A stretch of 64,000 bases of DNA from Chryseobacterium sp. C-71 (lineage in GTDB: Bacteria > Bacteroidota > Bacteroidia > Flavobacteriales > Weeksellaceae): contig NZ_CP087131.1 of NCBI RefSeq assembly GCF_020911865.1, positions 930,001-994,000 of the forward strand. Reading direction: 5' to 3'. Positions 36,886 to 43,871 of this stretch are shown piece after piece; within the stretch, counting starts at the first letter, position 1, and every line of letters begins with the position of its first letter. Position numbers and translations under genes: made by a program. The notes below the pieces were generated by a model, which was given only the letters and a program-made list of their open reading frames with translations, did no database searches and was not told where the DNA came from.

Positions 36886-37452
36886 ATGTTAGAACTCTTA
36901 GCAAACTCACAGAAAAATTTTATTCATTTTTTAAGAATAAGCATTTTTATTGTAATGGCTTGGATCGGCGGCCTGAAAGCCTTTCATTACGAAGCGGAAG
37001 GAATTATTCCTTTTGTAGCAAACTCACCTTTTATGAATTTTATGCTGAATAACAATGTTTCAGATGAAGATAATTACAAGCTTCATAAAAACAAAGAAGG
37101 TGAAGTAATTCCCGAAAATGTAAAATGGCATGAAGCGAACGGAACATATACTTTTTCTTACGGATTAGGAACGGCAATTGTTCTGATCGGAATTTCAGTT
37201 TTATTGGGAATTTTTTATCCAAAAATTGGTTTAATAAGTGGAATTTTAACGGCAGGAATGTCTTTTGTAACTCTTTCATTTCTCATTACAACACCCGAAG
37301 TCTGGGTTCCTGATTTGGGAGGTTCCGAACACGGATTTCCGTTGCTTTCAGGAGCAGGGAGATTGGTTATAAAAGATGTCATTATGATGGGAGCAGGATT
37401 GGTGATCGCATCAGATTCCGCAAAAAGTATTTTGAATTTAAGAAAGGTGTAA
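36886..37452 (+). CDS. DUF417 (YkgB/RclC-type) inner-membrane protein
   Basis: 188 aa with four predicted transmembrane helices. Typical DUF417 stretches: ISIFIVMAWIGGLKAFHYEA, GIIPFVANSPFMNFM, and SFLITTPEVWVP then GRLVIKDVIMMGAGLVIASD. The E. coli homologue RclC (YkgB) is part of the reactive-chlorine-resistance operon with RclR and RclA. A redox-type AraC regulator precedes it here. rclA and rclB are absent from the window. Confidence 0.88.
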   Translation: MLELLANSQKNFIHFLRISIFIVMAWIGGLKAFHYEAEGIIPFVANSPFMNFMLNNNVSDEDNYKLHKNKEGEVIPENVKWHEANGTYTFSYGLGTAIVLIGISVLLGIFYPKIGLISGILTAGMSFVTLSFLITTPEVWVPDLGGSEHGFPLLSGAGRLVIKDVIMMGAGLVIASDSAKSILNLRKV

Positions 37453-37470
37453 ATTTTTATAATTAACGAT

Positions 37471-37497
37471 TTTCGGCGGGCCAAAGGCCCGCCGAAA
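37471..37497. terminator. GC-rich perfect hairpin between convergent genes
   Basis: TTTCGGCGGGCC (37471-37482), AAA loop, GGCCCGCCGAAA (37486-37497). Perfect 12-bp arms between the convergent DUF417 and membrane-protein genes. Neither side has a strong T-tract, so it could be either a bidirectional terminator or a repeat element. Confidence 0.65.
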
Positions 37498-37518
37498 CTA
37501 TAATCGAAAATCTAAATG

Positions 37519-38118
37519 TTATTTTTTAAGCTCAATCAATAGACTTTCAATCTGACTCACATATTTTCCGTAAAAAATTCTGTACCAATACTTTCCAAGT
37601 AAGAATAAACCAAAAAGCCCAACTGCAAGCATTGAAAGAATAGTTGTAGCAATCTGAACATTACTCAATGGTTTGGGATTAGGAATAAATTCAATTACAA
37701 TAATCAGTTCACATACCAAAAACGGTACGAATGAAAGCATAAATGAAAGATAATATTGCTTGTTCAGATCAAATTGATACTTTAAATCCTTCAGATTCTC
37801 ATAAGTTTTCATCATCGGACTGCTAATATCTTTATACAATTTGAAAAATTTACTAAAGAAAAACGACACCACAATCACCATTGAAAACAGCAATACCGTC
37901 AGATAAAACTTAAATTTAAACGGAGCTTCAGGAATAGGAATCCAAACGATGAGAAATCCGAAAATTAAAATTCCTACCGTTGACCAAAACTCCATTCTCA
38001 TGTTTCTTCTGATTTTTTCTAACGGAAGATTGATTTTGTTGCTATGCTCGATGCTGATTTCGGGTGTTTCCTCTGAAACATCGTCATTCCATGTATTTTT
38101 AAGGTCATCTATATTCAT
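37519..38118 (-). CDS. Four-TM membrane protein of the second sigma-factor operon
   Basis: 199 aa. A cytosolic N-terminus (MNIDDLKNTWNDDVSEETPE) leads to four hydrophobic segments (about 43-62, 68-90, 122-142, 158-178). The start MNIDDLKNTW is a common N-terminus among putative anti-sigma or sigma-operon membrane proteins in flavobacteria. It is 86 bp after an ECF sigma gene, the gap being filled by a repeat. An anti-sigma role is inference; no known anti-sigma domain is evident. Confidence 0.75.
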   Translation of the reverse strand: MNIDDLKNTWNDDVSEETPEISIEHSNKINLPLEKIRRNMRMEFWSTVGILIFGFLIVWIPIPEAPFKFKFYLTVLLFSMVIVVSFFFSKFFKLYKDISSPMMKTYENLKDLKYQFDLNKQYYLSFMLSFVPFLVCELIIVIEFIPNPKPLSNVQIATTILSMLAVGLFGLFLLGKYWYRIFYGKYVSQIESLLIELKK

Positions 38119-38146
38119 AATGTTGGTTTTTGTAAATTCTTGGCTG

Positions 38147-38200
38147 GAAGTTGGGAGATGGATGTTGGAAGTTTTCCAGCTTCAAACTTTCAGCATCCTG
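38147..38200. repeat. GGAAGTTGG/GATGTTGGAAG repeat between sigma gene and partner
   Basis: Contains TGGAAGTTGGGAGATGGATG then TTGGAAG, followed by partly complementary TTCCAGCTTC and CTTTCAGCATCC. It is related to 12821-12890. It fills the gap between the sigma and membrane-protein genes. Confidence 0.5.
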
Positions 38201-38204
38201 CCTA

Positions 38205-38696
38205 TTAATTATTTAAAATATCTTTCAGTTTGTTTTTTGCTCGGTTCATTTTCACACGTACATTTCCTTCAGAAATCCCCATTTGGTAGGCAATTTCTTT
38301 CCCTGAGAAATCTTCCAGATAATAAAAGATAAATGCTTTATCGATGGGATTTAATTGATTAATAGCTTTGTACATTGCAGAGAGTTTCTCTTCTTTTTCG
38401 AGGTCATATTCATCCTGCACAATTTTGTAATCAGTAAAATCTTCGTTGTTGATAAAGCTTCTTTTCTTTTCAGATTTCAAGAAGACAATCGCTGTATTCA
38501 AAGCGATTCTGTACAGCCAGGTTGAAAATTCACTTTCACCTCTGAAACCTGCATACGCTTTCCAGACCTGATAAGTAATTTCCTGAAAAAGATCGTCGCG
38601 GTCATCTTTATCATCCATGTACATTTTAGAAATCTTAAAAATGATTCCTTTATGTTTTTCGATTTTATGTAAAAATTCCTGTTCTAATGAGGTCAT
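38205..38696 (-). CDS. ECF-type sigma-70 family RNA polymerase sigma factor
   Basis: 163 aa from the ATG at 38696 (MTSLEQEF); a TTG at 38705 extends the frame by three codons. Region 2: DRDDLFQEITYQVWKAYAGF and STWLYRIALNTAI. Region 4: LNPIDKAFIFYYLEDFSGKE and IAYQMGISEGNVRVKMNRAK, the HTH. It is different from the sigma at 7242. It sits upstream of a 4-TM protein that may be its partner. The controlled genes are unknown. Confidence 0.93.
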   Translation of the reverse strand: MTSLEQEFLHKIEKHKGIIFKISKMYMDDKDDRDDLFQEITYQVWKAYAGFRGESEFSTWLYRIALNTAIVFLKSEKKRSFINNEDFTDYKIVQDEYDLEKEEKLSAMYKAINQLNPIDKAFIFYYLEDFSGKEIAYQMGISEGNVRVKMNRAKNKLKDILNN

Positions 38697-39106
38697 GGCT
38701 TTCAACTCTATGGAGTTAGTAGTTGTTTGAAATAAATGTTACAGTTTTTTTATTTTTTCTTTAATAAGTTTTCAATCATTTTTCATTCGGCAACCTTGTC
38801 AAGGTTAAATCACTTTAATAATAACTTGTGTTTCTTTCCGAAGTTTACGACTTTGTTTATCTTAAAAACAGCAAGAAAATAAAAAAAACTTTGTCTCGCT
38901 TTGCGATTAAAGATTCCAAAATTAAACACAGTAAGTTAACCTTTAAAAGGTTCTGCGTGGACGCACACAAACAACCCAAAAGCATATTAAATTTTAAATC
39001 TTTTAAAAATAATTAAAATCCAAAAAAATATACCACATTTTTATTTCACACTTGTGGTGGCGCAAAATTTGTGTCTAAAGTAATCACATCACAAAAAAAT
39101 ATTAAT
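38697..39106. other. Intergenic region with no supported gene
   Basis: A 62-codon frame exists (38828-39016) but has no homology I recognise, and the composition is low-complexity Lys/Phe/Ser. The stretch includes a TTAACCTTTAAAAGGTT palindromic piece and runs of AT-rich DNA before the alpha/beta hydrolase start. I see no clear promoter. Confidence 0.4.
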
Positions 39107-39937
39107 ATGCCTTACATTACAAAACAAGACAGCAAAAATTTTGAACTTTATTATGAAGATTTCGGTTCGGGACAGCCGATTATTTTAATTCACGGGTGGC
39201 CTTTGAGCGGAAAATCTTGGGAGCTGCAAGTTCCGGTTCTCCTAGATTTAGGTTACAGAGTCATTACCTACGACAGAAAAGGTTTCGGAAAATCGGCACC
39301 GACTTCAGATGGATATGATTATGATGGATTAACAGCTGATTTACATGAAATTATTACTCAGTTAGATTTAAAAAACGTTATTCTCTTCGGATTTTCAATG
39401 GGAGGTGGTGAAGTGGTTCGTTATTTAACAAATTATGGTTCTGAAAATGTAGATAAAATTGCATTGATCTCATCAATTATTCCTTTGGTAAAACAGGAAG
39501 ATGACAATCCGAATGGTGTTCCGCAGGAAGACTTAGATGGAATTATGGAAAATCTTAAAACCGATAGAGTCACTTTCCTGGAAACATTTCACAAAAACTT
39601 TTACAACTACGGATTGCTTTCACAAACGGTAAGTCAGGCACAACTAAACTACGATTGGAGCATTGCCTCATGCGCCTCTCCTATTGCCACCATAAAATGT
39701 GCTGAAAGCTGGGCAAATACAGATTTCCGACCGGAACTTGGAAATGTAAATGTAAAAACGCTGATTGTACATGGTGACAACGACCAGATCGTACCCATCG
39801 ACACAGCCGGAAAACAAGCAGCAGAAAGTATTGCAAACAATAATTTTGTAATCATCGAAGGTGCACCGCATGGTTTAAATGTCACTCATGCCGAACAGTT
39901 GAATGCAACTATTACCTTTTTTTTAAATGGTAACTAA
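39107..39937 (+). CDS. Alpha/beta hydrolase (non-haem chloroperoxidase/esterase-like)
   Basis: 276 aa from the ATG at 39107 (MPYITKQD); a GTG at 39071 would add a poorly conserved extension. The triad is Ser97 in the elbow GFSMGGGE, Asp226 in HGDNDQIVP, and His255 in GAPHGLN. The oxyanion strand is ILIHGWPLSGKSWE and the family marker YDRKGFGKSAP follows. The spacing fits the perhydrolase/chloroperoxidase group, cofactor-free. It has no signal peptide. Substrate unknown. Confidence 0.92.
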   Translation: MPYITKQDSKNFELYYEDFGSGQPIILIHGWPLSGKSWELQVPVLLDLGYRVITYDRKGFGKSAPTSDGYDYDGLTADLHEIITQLDLKNVILFGFSMGGGEVVRYLTNYGSENVDKIALISSIIPLVKQEDDNPNGVPQEDLDGIMENLKTDRVTFLETFHKNFYNYGLLSQTVSQAQLNYDWSIASCASPIATIKCAESWANTDFRPELGNVNVKTLIVHGDNDQIVPIDTAGKQAAESIANNNFVIIEGAPHGLNVTHAEQLNATITFFLNGN

Positions 39938-39990
39938 TTTAAACCTGATTTTTTAAGTCAATTTAAATTAAAAATTTCATCACAAATAAA

Positions 39991-40029
39991 AATGGACTGC
40001 AAGATTTTTTTGCGGTTCATTTTTTTTTT
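39991..40029 (+). terminator. Terminator of the alpha/beta hydrolase gene
   Basis: AATGGACTGCAA and TTGCGGTTCATT arms (two non-canonical pairs), then TTTTTTTTT. It is related in sequence to the terminator at 40893. Confidence 0.75.
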
Positions 40030-40083
40030 AGATTTAAGCCAAAAAATTACAAAATAACATTTTCATGAATGAACGAGGTTCTT

Positions 40084-40091
40084 TATATTTG
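40084..40091 (+). promoter_or_regulatory. -7 box (TATATTTG) upstream of the GYF-RDD gene
   Basis: A TAnnTTTG match 56 bp before the ATG at 40148, after the previous terminator. The -33 element is unclear. Confidence 0.4.
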
Positions 40092-40147
40092 GCAATTCTT
40101 AAATAAACAATTTATATCCTATTTAAGAGATAAAATAAATACAAATT

Positions 40148-40807
40148 ATGGAACAAAAATACTTTCTCATTGATGGATCAGACAGAAAAGGTCCGTTTAC
40201 AATTCAACAACTAAAGGAATTAAATATCAAAAAAAACGATCTCGTCTGGCACGGAGGTATTACGAACTGGACAGAAGCAGAGCAAATCGAAGAACTTAAA
40301 AGCTTATTTAATCTAGTTTCGCCACCAGCTGTAAGTAACAATTTACCGATACACATCCCTCAGAAAACTTCTATAAAACAGAAAATCGGTTATGTAGAAT
40401 ATTTATCAGACAACACCATCAAAGTCTACGAACAAAACGACATCGTGCACTATCGTTTCGCTAATTTTGGTGAGCGATTGGGTGCAAGAATACTTGATGT
40501 TTTAATCATCGTATTGCCATCTGCTATTATCCCAATACTTCCCGGATGGTTGTATTTTGCATTGATGCATTGCAGCGCAGACCAGCAAACCCTTGGACAA
40601 AAAGCGGTCAATATCAAATTAGTAAGCACCGATGGTGCTAAAATTAATTTTGGTCAGTCCACGGGTCGTTTCTTTGCAAATATCCTGAATGTCCTTACAT
40701 TTTTCATCGGCTATCTGATGTTTTTCTTCAACGAAAAAAATCAATGTCTGCATGATAACCTTGCAGGAACGCTTGTGGTAGCAGAGATTGGAAGAGAGAG
40801 AAGGTAA
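40148..40807 (+). CDS. GYF-domain plus RDD-family membrane protein
   Basis: 219 aa. Residues 1-55 form a GYF_2 module (KYFLIDGSDRKGPFTIQQLK, then VWHGGITNWTEAEQ), a proline-rich-peptide or partner-binding fold. Residues about 100-215 are an RDD domain: GERLGARILDVLIIVLPSAI, LPGWLYFAL, CSADQQTLGQKAVNIKLVST, and CLHDNLAGTLVV. Two to three transmembrane helices are expected, with a cytosolic N-terminus. RDD proteins have been linked to ion exchange or envelope functions; here the role is unknown. Confidence 0.88.
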   Translation: MEQKYFLIDGSDRKGPFTIQQLKELNIKKNDLVWHGGITNWTEAEQIEELKSLFNLVSPPAVSNNLPIHIPQKTSIKQKIGYVEYLSDNTIKVYEQNDIVHYRFANFGERLGARILDVLIIVLPSAIIPILPGWLYFALMHCSADQQTLGQKAVNIKLVSTDGAKINFGQSTGRFFANILNVLTFFIGYLMFFFNEKNQCLHDNLAGTLVVAEIGRERR

Positions 40808-40892
40808 TCTCAGAAATTCTAAAGTTTAGAAAAAATCTTAATGATTTAAAGTTAAATCAATCTTAAACCAAACGAAAATTCATCATAAATAA

Positions 40893-40929
40893 AAATGGGC
40901 TACAGATATTTTGCAGCCCATTTCTTTTA
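40893..40929. terminator. Terminator after the GYF-RDD gene
   Basis: AAATGGGCTACA and TTGCAGCCCATTT arms; followed by CTTTTA on the plus strand and a T-rich tract on the minus. Its flanking CATCATAAATAAAAATGGG resembles CATCACAAATAAAAATGGA at the 39991 terminator, implying a duplicated terminator. Confidence 0.7.
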
Positions 40930-41305
40930 TGGTTTTTCTGGAGAATCTATAGGTGTTGTCTGTGTGGAGTTATTCGCTGCTTTCATTAGTTCATTAATGT
41001 TAGAGTAAAAAATTCCCAGCCAGAAAACCCTTACATCAAAGTAATCAAATTAAAATAAATTTTGAGTATCTTTTCCAAATCACGGATAATTATTTATGCT
41101 AATGTGACCTAATCCTTATTTTAATATAGTTTTCATACTATTTTGAGCTTATAGAAATTATTGGGTTTCAAGCGGGGATGTTTTGGAGAGTGTAATTTTT
41201 ATTGAGATTACGTGAAAACGTTTTTAAGAGTGGATTGAGTTAGTTATATTTAGAAATTATTTAACATTAACACATTGCAATAAAACGAACGCTGGTAATA
41301 ACGTC
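40930..41305. other. Gap upstream of DUF4365 gene, with a possible decayed 3' gene end
   Basis: On the minus strand, 41049-40927 is an open stretch that would read FDYFDVRVFWLGIFYSNINE and so on to ...IDSPEKP-stop, ending directly at the 40893 hairpin. It begins right after a stop codon and has no start at the left end, so it looks like a remnant of a gene's last 40 codons. The rest is AT-rich and featureless. Confidence 0.35.
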
Positions 41306-42328
41306 ATGAATAGATATAATCCAACAGAAAGAATAGGAGTTAATGAAACAGAAAAAATTGTAATCCAAAATCTTGGATGGATTTTTCGTGAGCAGCCAAT
41401 TGTGGATGTTGGTTTAGATGCAATTATTGAACAGATTGAAAATGGTGAACCAACGGGAAAATTTATTGCTGTTCAAATTAAAAGTGGTTCCGGTAACTTT
41501 TACAAAACGGAAAAAGGACTTTCCCATTATGTTACTAATATTCATTACAATTATTGGATAAACCTTTGTATTCCAATCATCCTTATAGCACATATTCCAG
41601 AAGAAGGAAAAACTTATTGGCAAGAGATTAAAGAAAGTAATTTCAAAAAAAATAAAAAAAGATGGAAAATTGAAATTCCATTCAAACAAGAATTTAACGA
41701 AAAATCACAAAATAGACTCATAAAAATTACTTCTGAGAAAAACGATGAAAAATTTGATGTTTATCGTGGAAGAGTTGCTTCTAATGATTTCGAAGATATA
41801 ATTTCAGATTTAGAATCAATTAGTGATGCGACTGTTTGCATAAATAATATTACAGCAATTATGAATCTACAATCAGAAGAAATAAGCAAAAAGACTGAGC
41901 AATTTTCCCTACTCAACGAAAAAAAATCTATTAATTATAGTTCCGAAGTTTCAATTCTTTACAAAGCATTATCTAAGACAATGAATTTAACTGCAAAGAG
42001 AACCGAAACTGAGATAGAGTTGTTTTCACAATTATATTCTGTAGGCATTAGTGCTTTTGAAAAATTACTGATTAATCTTCAGATTTTTAATTTAAAGTTC
42101 GAAAATTTTGGAGGTGATAGTAATTTATTAAGACAAGTTCCTTCTCAAATTGATTTCGCAGTGAAAAAATTTATAGTTTTAAGAAATACTCTAAAAAGTA
42201 TGCCTACATATAATTTTATTATTTTTAAAGAAGCTAAAAATCAATATTTAGATGTTTTAAACTTGTTAATATTTGAAACACAAGAAGCTAGTGAAATGAC
42301 TAAAAAGATATTCGAAAAAATTCCTTAG
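41306..42328 (+). CDS. DUF4365 domain-containing protein
   Basis: 340 aa. Residues about 8-145 match DUF4365 (PF14280): RIGVNETEKIVIQNLGWIFR, VDVGLDAIIEQIENGEPTGK, and FIAVQIKSGSGNFY. The Asp/Glu pair in GLDAIIE and the QxK strand VQIKSG fit a PD-(D/E)xK nuclease-like core. In other bacteria such proteins recur near defence and mobile genes. Residues about 150-340 are helical, with no recognised domain. There is no visible helicase or methylase partner; it stands alone. Predicted nuclease activity is inference. Confidence 0.78.
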   Translation: MNRYNPTERIGVNETEKIVIQNLGWIFREQPIVDVGLDAIIEQIENGEPTGKFIAVQIKSGSGNFYKTEKGLSHYVTNIHYNYWINLCIPIILIAHIPEEGKTYWQEIKESNFKKNKKRWKIEIPFKQEFNEKSQNRLIKITSEKNDEKFDVYRGRVASNDFEDIISDLESISDATVCINNITAIMNLQSEEISKKTEQFSLLNEKKSINYSSEVSILYKALSKTMNLTAKRTETEIELFSQLYSVGISAFEKLLINLQIFNLKFENFGGDSNLLRQVPSQIDFAVKKFIVLRNTLKSMPTYNFIIFKEAKNQYLDVLNLLIFETQEASEMTKKIFEKIP

Positions 42329-42388
42329 TTATGTAATGCAAGTGATTTCAAATATATAATGAATACAAGAAAGATGCTCGCACCCTCG

Positions 42389-42420
42389 AAACTTGCCTAA
42401 GTGCAGGTTTTGTTATTTTT
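42389..42420 (+). terminator. Terminator of the DUF4365 gene, AAACCTGC-family hairpin
   Basis: AAACTTGC-CTAAGT-GCAGGTTT with a T-rich tail on the plus strand, 60 bp after the stop. It belongs to the hairpin family also found at 43714, 49852 and 53218. Confidence 0.75.
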
Positions 42421-42591
42421 TATAATTTTCACCATAGAAAATTAAGCATATTCATCTACCTCGTCTTTTTCTTCGCAAAAATCAACCTGACAAAGAAGAT
42501 GAATTTTTGTAATGTGCGGTTGTTATTCGTAAATATGGATTTTGTTAATCTATGTTTTGAGATTTACCAAATAATTTTGTCCTGATTTATT
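42421..42591. other. Gap with a possible gene-end remnant
   Basis: On the minus strand 42522-42442 reads a 26-codon open tail (HLLCQVDFCEEKDEVDEYA and stop), immediately preceded by a stop, so only an ORF fragment remains. A minor remnant of a lost gene is possible. Otherwise AT-rich. Confidence 0.3.
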
Positions 42592-42599
42592 TATATTTG
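42592..42599 (+). promoter_or_regulatory. -7 box (TATATTTG) of the 166-aa gene
   Basis: A TAnnTTTG match 60 bp before the ATG at 42660. No good -33 element. Confidence 0.4.
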
Positions 42600-42659
42600 A
42601 AAAATATTTAAAGAAATAAAAATTGGTACATCAAAACCAATTCGAAAATACAAAATCAA

Positions 42660-43160
42660 ATGAAAGAAGAAAATTTAAATAAACTGAATTCTCTGTTTTC
42701 AAACTTAAAAACGGAAGAACAGAAACTGAAAGAAAGCCAGGAAAAGCAAAAAAGCGAAGAAGATTTATTTATTGAAGGTTTTAAAACGTTGTGCAAAAAC
42801 CTCATCGACCCAAAAATGCAAGAATTCAGAAGAATGCTGAGACAAAACGGCTATGGTTGCAAAATCTCTCTGAATGAAGAAAGTAAAAATGCAACAGGAA
42901 TAAATGGGCAAACCAACATCAAACTTCAGATTGCAAGAAATGTGGATTCTAATTTTTATACCAATAATAAGTTTCCGCACATTATGTTCATTGCCGATAA
43001 ATTCTATAAAAAAATAGGCGTTCATCAGGACACCATTTTCCAAAACGGAACCGGAACTTCCGCTATGAAAGAACAAACCTACACGCTTGAGAGCTTAAAT
43101 GAAGAAAGTGTAGAAAAAGAAATTGTGGAGTCTATTGAGAGTATCTTGACGAATAAATAA
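42660..43160 (+). CDS. Hypothetical protein, coiled-coil start, 166 aa
   Basis: I do not recognise the family. The first 45 residues are a charged helix (NLKTEEQKLKESQEKQKSEE), followed by a compact domain with GYGCKISLNEESKN, TNIKLQIARNVDSNFYTNNK and FPHIMFIADKFYKKIGVHQD, and an acidic C-terminal helix. It is soluble. It stands between a DUF4365 gene and a toxin-antitoxin locus, in an accessory patch. The gap to the antitoxin gene is 36 bp, so cotranscription is possible. Confidence 0.6.
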   Translation: MKEENLNKLNSLFSNLKTEEQKLKESQEKQKSEEDLFIEGFKTLCKNLIDPKMQEFRRMLRQNGYGCKISLNEESKNATGINGQTNIKLQIARNVDSNFYTNNKFPHIMFIADKFYKKIGVHQDTIFQNGTGTSAMKEQTYTLESLNEESVEKEIVESIESILTNK

Positions 43161-43196
43161 TTTTCATAATTTTATAGGACAATTAAAAGCACTATC

Positions 43197-43430
43197 ATGA
43201 ATACTGCAGATTTAAAGATTGATATTATCAACCGAATCAATTCAATCACCGATAAGGTAAGACTTGAAGAACTTTTGCAATTGCTGAAATTTCAGACTGA
43301 AAAATCAGTTTACATCACTGATGAAGAAGAAAAAAAATCAATTGCTGAAGCCAGAAATGAGGTTGCCGAAGGAAAAGTTCATTACAATACTGATGTTCAA
43401 AAAGATATTGATGAATGGCTAAACAAATAG
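43197..43430 (+). CDS. Antitoxin component of a ParE-type locus
   Basis: 77 aa. The first part is helical (MNTADLKIDIINRINSITDK and VRLEELLQLLKFQTE); the C-terminal part EEEKKSIAEARNEVAEGKVH then NTDVQKDIDEWLNK resembles addiction-module antitoxins that wrap the ParE toxin. The toxin start (ATG 43415) overlaps its stop by 16 bp, as in toxin-antitoxin operons. The toxin gene is frameshifted, so this antitoxin may be a relic or still protective against relatives. Confidence 0.75.
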   Translation: MNTADLKIDIINRINSITDKVRLEELLQLLKFQTEKSVYITDEEEKKSIAEARNEVAEGKVHYNTDVQKDIDEWLNK

Positions 43431-43710
43431 TTTGGACGAATAAAGCTAAAAAAGAACTGATGGAAATTCTGGAATATTGGATGGACAGAAATAAATCTAA
43501 TACTTTTAGCAAAAACTAAATAAACTCATTGAAAACCAACTTATCTTAATTTCACAGTATCCTGAAATTGGAAGAAAAACCGATATTAAAGATGTGAAGG
43601 TTAAAGTTATTCAGAAATATTTACTTTATTATGAAATCATAGGTGAAAACCTTTATGTTTTGACAATAAGACATGGAAGTAAAAATCCAAAAACATCAAA
43701 AATAAAATAA
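43415..43710 (+). pseudogene. ParE/RelE-type toxin broken by a frameshift
   Basis: The ATG at 43415 opens MAKQIVWTNKAKKELMEILE and YWMDRNKSNTFSKN, then stops at 43519. A one-base deletion in the five-A run at 43511-43515 would explain this: adding one A would restore SKKLNKLIENQLILISQYPE and continue through IGRKTDIKDVKVKVIQKYLL and LTIRHGSKNP to a stop at 43710. The reconstructed 98-99 aa match ParE length and shape (plasmid-stabilisation toxin targeting gyrase in relatives). Sequencing error in the A-run is the main alternative. Confidence 0.8.
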
Positions 43711-43713
43711 CAA

Positions 43714-43740
43714 AAACCTGCCTCACAGCAGGTTTGTCTT
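43714..43740 (+). terminator. Terminator after the broken toxin gene
   Basis: AAACCTGC-CTCACA-GCAGGTTT with perfect 8-bp arms and a T-rich tail, 3 bp beyond the toxin stop. The cleanest member of the repeated terminator family. Confidence 0.85.
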
Positions 43741-43871
43741 TTATAAAATCAATTTTCTTTACCTCACCTCAATTCAAAAAAGGGACGGAATTGATTTAAA
43801 TTTCTTCATAATGACACCCTTTAGGAACGGGGATATGAATTTTGATGAAATTTTTCACTCTAATTTTTATT

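Noticed and set aside
38828..39016. 62-codon ORF between the sigma operon and the alpha/beta hydrolase
   Set aside because: Low-complexity Lys/Phe/Ser composition, no recognisable family, no promoter or terminator that fits it; judged a chance frame in AT-rich DNA.
43415..43710. Programmed ribosomal frameshift in the ParE-like toxin
   Set aside because: The slip site is a plain A5 run with no downstream pseudoknot or stimulatory stem visible; simple decay or sequencing error is simpler.
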